Assembly: GCA_021812735.1 (NCBI GenBank)
Contig: JAKAMV010000058.1
Span: 1-21,464 of the forward strand
DNA length: 21,464 nucleotides
Source of the DNA: Chloroflexota bacterium
GTDB lineage: Bacteria > Chloroflexota > Limnocylindria > Limnocylindrales > CSP1-4
Reading direction: 5' to 3'
Shown: one piece after another, positions 18,615-21,464 of the stretch
Layout of the letters: every line of letters begins with the position of its first letter
How positions within the stretch are numbered: the stretch's first letter is position 1
Program-made: the position numbers and the translations under genes
The notes under the pieces: model-generated
Databases searched by the model: none
Seen by the model: only the letters and a program-made list of their open reading frames with translations
Told to the model about the DNA's origin: nothing

Positions 18615-21464
18615 TCAGGCATCGGCCGCGGCATCCGCCGCGCCAGTCGCGGCGCCCCTCCCGAGCGTCGCCAGACGGCGACGGAGGCGCTGCTGGAGGT
18701 GCCGGCGCTCCCGGGCGCGACGTGCGCCGAGGGCCCCGGCCGCCGCGGCGGAGCCCAGCACCGCCGCCAGGACCGCGCCGGCCGCCGGCGACGGGGAGCC
18801 CCCGGCGGGCGGGGTGGTTGCGCCATCCGGCAGGACGTTCTCGGCCCCGGCCATGAGGGCGGCCGCGGGCGGCGCCGTTGCACCGGTCAGGTCGCCGACC
18901 AGCGTCACATCGGCCGGGTCGCGGACCACGAGCACCGGTCCCGTCCGCGCCTCCACGGTGCCGACGGCGTCGAGCGCGTCGCCGGGGCCGATGAGCGCGG
19001 CCAGATCCGCCGCGTCGCCCTCGAGGACGATGAGCGCGGAGGCAGTGCCGTCGTCAAGCCGGAGCCCGTCCGGGGCGAGCCCGACGACGAGCCCGCCAAC
19101 CCGCACCCGCTGTCCCACCCGCGCGCCGAGCGCGGAGAGGTCAACCGTCGGCGGGCCGCCCGCCGTGGTGCCGGCGGAGGGCGTCCGGCCCGGGGCGCCA
19201 GCCCCTGCCGCCACGCCTGCGCTGGCCACGGCGGCCGCGCCAAGCGAGATGTCCGACGGGCGGCGAGGCAGGACGGCATAGCGCCGGTCTGCGGCCGTCG
19301 GGTACGGGCGTCGCACGATCCCGACCACCGTGGCGCGCCGATTCTCCACGAGAGCCGTCGCGGGGACGCCCGCCCCGGCGAGCGCGGTCACCGGGATCGT
19401 GCCGAAGGCGCAGTCGAGTTCGGCCACCCAGCGGTCGCCAGAGCGGTGGACGCTCCGGATCGTCCCAGCCGCGCGCACGAGGCGCCACTCGGTGGCGGCG
19501 CCGGGCGCGCTGCGCAGGTCGAGCACGGGTGGTGCGGCCGAGCCGAGGACCGTGAGCGAGCTCACCCGCAGGCGGGGGGCGCCGGACACCCGGCCCACCG
19601 TGCCGGTCGCCTGGAGGCGCGCACCGAGGTGGACCGCCGAGTCGGGAGCCGGCAGGTACAGCTCGATGGCGCCGGTCGCATCCTCCAGCACCGCGCGGCG
19701 GCCGGACGTGTCGAGCAGCGTCCGGTCCGCGGTCACGACGCCGGCCACGGTCACGGTTGCGCCGTCGCGGATCCGGGCCGTTGAGATGGGCTCCGCCGTC
19801 GTCGGGACGCTGGTGGCGGCGGGCGATCCCGACGGGGCCGGCGAGGCCTGGCTGCCGAGTCGGACATCGTCGGGGCCGCGGAGCCAGAGGCGGTAGCCGT
19901 CGAGCGCCCCGGCTCGCGAGGCGCGCTGGCCCACGATTCCGGTGAACGAACCGGCGAGTCCCTTCCGCAGCGCGGCCACGCCGATGCCGGCGCTGGCGTC
20001 CGCGTACACCTTCAGCCGCGCCCCGTCATCGCCGGTCACCACGAGCACGAGATCCCCGCCGGTCGCCTTCGCGGCGCCGACCGTGATCGAGCCCGTGACC
20101 GTGACCAGCTGCCCCTCCAAGCTCTCGCCGATCGCCCCGGCCGGCACCGGGACGGCGTCGGGCAGGGCAGACGACCCGAGGACCGCGAGTCCGCCCCTGG
20201 CGAGCCTGAGCTCGGTCTGGCCGTACGGCGCGGCGATCGTGCCCCGCACCGAGACGAGCGTCCCTGGCGCCGGGGCGGCCATGCCGAATCCGAGCCTGAC
20301 CGGGAGCCCGCCCGTCCCGTCCCCGATCACGAACAGGGCCATGGAGCCGAGGCGACCGGCCGCGGCCGTCACGACGCCCACCACGCTGGCGGTGCCGCCG
20401 ACGGCGACCCCTCGTGCCGCGCCGACGCCCAGCGGGGCGGCGCTCGTGCTCGGCGTTGGGCTCGGCGTTGGGCTGGGCGTGGGCGAGGGCGAGGGGCTGG
20501 GCGTGGGGCTCGGAGTGGGGCTCGGAGTGGGGCTCGGCGACGGTGAGGCGCTGGGCGTGGGGCTGGGCGACGGCCCGAGTTCGAACTCGCCGGCCATGGT
20601 GGCGTAGAGGCGATAGCCGGCCGAACCGGTCCCGGAACTGTCGCGCTGCCCCAGCGGACCGGTTGCCGTCACGGCAGCGCCCCGGAGCACGGTGGCGTCC
20701 GCCAGCGCTTCCGGCCCGACGACGAGCCGGAGCACGCCTGAGCCGTCATCGAGCGCGACCCCGAGGCCGTCGGCCAGGCCCGACGGGGCCTCGACCACGA
20801 TCCCGGCCACGCGCAGCCGCAGGCCCTCGAGCGCCTCGCCCGCGATCCCTGCCGCGCCTGTCCCCGCGACGACTGGCGCCGGCAGTCCAGCCTCGCCCAG
20901 CACCGCCACGTCCGCGGCGGCCACGCGGAGCGTCCGCTGCCCGTACCGGGACACCACTGTGCCCGATGCCCGCACCAGGGTTCCCGCGGGCAGCGGCGCG
21001 ATGGCGGCTGCGTCCAGGTACAGGGCGATGCCAGCCGTGGCGTCCTGCACGAATCCCGTGCGGCCGGACTCGAGCGCGCCGAGAGGCGTGGTCAGCACGC
21101 CCTCGACGACGGCCGCGCCCCCGTCCGGCATGACGCGCGCCGACGCAATCGACACGGCAGGCGCGGGCGTCGGGGTCGCGGCCGGGGTCGGGCTCGGGGT
21201 CGGGTCGGGCGTCGGGGTCGCGGCCGGGGTCGGGCTCGGGGCCGGCGAGGGCGTCGGGTCGAGCGTCGGGGTCGCGGCCGGGGTCGGCGCGGGCGTCGGG
21301 GTCGGCGTGGGCGTCGGGGTCGGGGTCGGGGTCGGGGGCGGGGTCGGCGCGGGCGGCGGGGTCGGCGCGATGACGCCGGCGTCGCGGTTCTGGGGCACAG
21401 GCGATCCGTTGGCCACGAAGTCCGCCGCGTTGTCGTTCGTGTCCACGGCGTTGCCCTCCACGCC
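18615..21464 (-). CDS. Large surface protein: lamin-tail end, seven OB-fold-like modules, C-terminal anchor (5' partial)
   Basis: Only the C-terminal 949 residues are in the window; the frame stays open to the upper edge, so no start is assigned (numbers below run from the GTG codon at 21461). Residues 1-28 ([13 protein letters not shown]...SPVPQN) look like the end of a lamin-tail domain. A Pro/Thr linker follows (33-102). Seven OB-fold-like modules then occur: 103-190, 205-296, 344-430, 442-536, 556-640, 645-741 and 773-858, separated by Pro/Ser/Thr or Ala/Gly linkers. Odd modules share the pattern GVVTA...(Q/G)DGTGGI...GT(L/R)V...GT. Residues 893-913 form a hydrophobic segment followed by [16 protein letters not shown], a C-terminal membrane anchor with the bulk outside. 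This resembles Chloroflexota extracellular nuclease-associated proteins, but no nuclease domain is visible. Function unknown. Confidence 0.85.
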   Translation of the reverse strand, partial: GVEGNAVDTNDNAADFVANGSPVPQNRDAGVIAPTPPPAPTPPPTPTPTPTPTPTPTPAPTPAATPTLDPTPSPAPSPTPAATPTPDPTPSPTPAATPTPAPAVSIASARVMPDGGAAVVEGVLTTPLGALESGRTGFVQDATAGIALYLDAAAIAPLPAGTLVRASGTVVSRYGQRTLRVAAADVAVLGEAGLPAPVVAGTGAAGIAGEALEGLRLRVAGIVVEAPSGLADGLGVALDDGSGVLRLVVGPEALADATVLRGAAVTATGPLGQRDSSGTGSAGYRLYATMAGEFELGPSPSPTPSASPSPSPTPSPTPSPTPSPSPSPTPSPTPSPTPSTSAAPLGVGAARGVAVGGTASVVGVVTAAAGRLGSMALFVIGDGTGGLPVRLGFGMAAPAPGTLVSVRGTIAAPYGQTELRLARGGLAVLGSSALPDAVPVPAGAIGESLEGQLVTVTGSITVGAAKATGGDLVLVVTGDDGARLKVYADASAGIGVAALRKGLAGSFTGIVGQRASRAGALDGYRLWLRGPDDVRLGSQASPAPSGSPAATSVPTTAEPISTARIRDGATVTVAGVVTADRTLLDTSGRRAVLEDATGAIELYLPAPDSAVHLGARLQATGTVGRVSGAPRLRVSSLTVLGSAAPPVLDLRSAPGAATEWRLVRAAGTIRSVHRSGDRWVAELDCAFGTIPVTALAGAGVPATALVENRRATVVGIVRRPYPTAADRRYAVLPRRPSDISLGAAAVASAGVAAGAGAPGRTPSAGTTAGGPPTVDLSALGARVGQRVRVGGLVVGLAPDGLRLDDGTASALIVLEGDAADLAALIGPGDALDAVGTVEARTGPVLVVRDPADVTLVGDLTGATAPPAAALMAGAENVLPDGATTPPAGGSPSPAAGAVLAAVLGSAAAAGALGARRARERRHLQQRLRRRLATLGRGAATGAADAAADA
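20440..20575. repeat. Pro/Ser/Thr linker repeat (6-bp periodic)
   Basis: Periodic GGGCTCGG, GGGCGTGG and GGGCGACGG units encode SPSPTP-type repeats in the second linker of the surface protein (residues 297-338). The run at 20506-20535 contains successive identical GGGGCTCGGAGT units. Copy number is probably variable between strains. Confidence 0.85.
21155..21372. repeat. Pro/Thr linker repeat (6-bp and longer periodic)
   Basis: Dominated by GGGGTC and GGCGTC hexamers encoding PTPTP runs (residues 33-102). A higher-order unit encoding PTPAATPT(P/L)DPTPSP occurs twice (around 21180 and 21215-21265), suggesting segmental duplication inside the linker. Confidence 0.85.

Noticed and set aside
18500..18883. 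N-terminal extension of udp to 18883
   Set aside because: It overlaps the end of the surface protein gene and crosses a good promoter (18548-18577); the added sequence is Pro/Arg noise.
21155..21372. GGGGTC hexamer tract considered as an origin or iteron array
   Set aside because: It is in-frame coding for a Pro/Thr linker, as in the second linker of the same protein, and no replication gene is near.

Overview
The window is about 70% GC and holds 14 recognisable protein genes, densely packed and mostly on the minus strand. Only carbonic anhydrase, pgi and rpsT (9799-13054) are on the plus strand. I see no rRNA, tRNA, CRISPR array, insertion sequence or phage gene. The CIRCE-controlled hrcA-grpE-dnaK operon, the small zinc-ribbon DUF5679 protein, the lamin-tail/OB-fold surface protein and the GTG/TTG start usage suggest a high-GC Chloroflexota bacterium, perhaps of the Limnocylindria/Ellin6529 type. 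That assignment is inference from gene content; no marker gene was compared. Most of the window is a conserved core chromosomal region.

Layout. (1) 99-3784, minus: heat-shock operon hrcA-grpE-dnaK behind a sigma70-like promoter (TTGACA-18-TAGACT) and a perfect CIRCE operator. A strong hairpin follows dnaK, and no dnaJ is visible. (2) 3947-9710, minus: lepA (elongation factor 4), a divergent CPBP-like membrane protein, hemW (radical SAM haem chaperone) and a solo PTS Enzyme I. Their spacing fits one transcription unit. (3) 9799-13054, plus: beta-carbonic anhydrase, pgi, then ribosomal protein S20 with a long Ala/Lys/Pro tail, closed by a classic intrinsic terminator. (4) 13453-17064, minus: gap-pgk-eno, a lower-glycolysis operon with pgk and eno overlapping by 4 bp. 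(5) 17440-18499, minus: a 46-residue DUF5679-type protein and a uridine phosphorylase with its own promoter. (6) 18615 to the window edge, minus: the C-terminal 949 residues of a large exported protein, with a lamin-tail end, Pro/Thr/Ser linkers, seven OB-fold-like modules and a C-terminal membrane anchor.

Functionally, pgi, gap, pgk and eno provide most of the central glycolytic path around the fructose-6-phosphate and phosphoenolpyruvate nodes. Enzyme I consumes phosphoenolpyruvate, but no HPr or sugar permease is in view. Uridine phosphorylase feeds ribose-1-phosphate into the same carbon pool. No clear defence or mobile system is present. The most unusual items are the histone-H1-like tail on S20, the A/B-paired OB modules of the surface protein, the degenerate CPBP protein, and the DUF5679 protein that has lost one cysteine.
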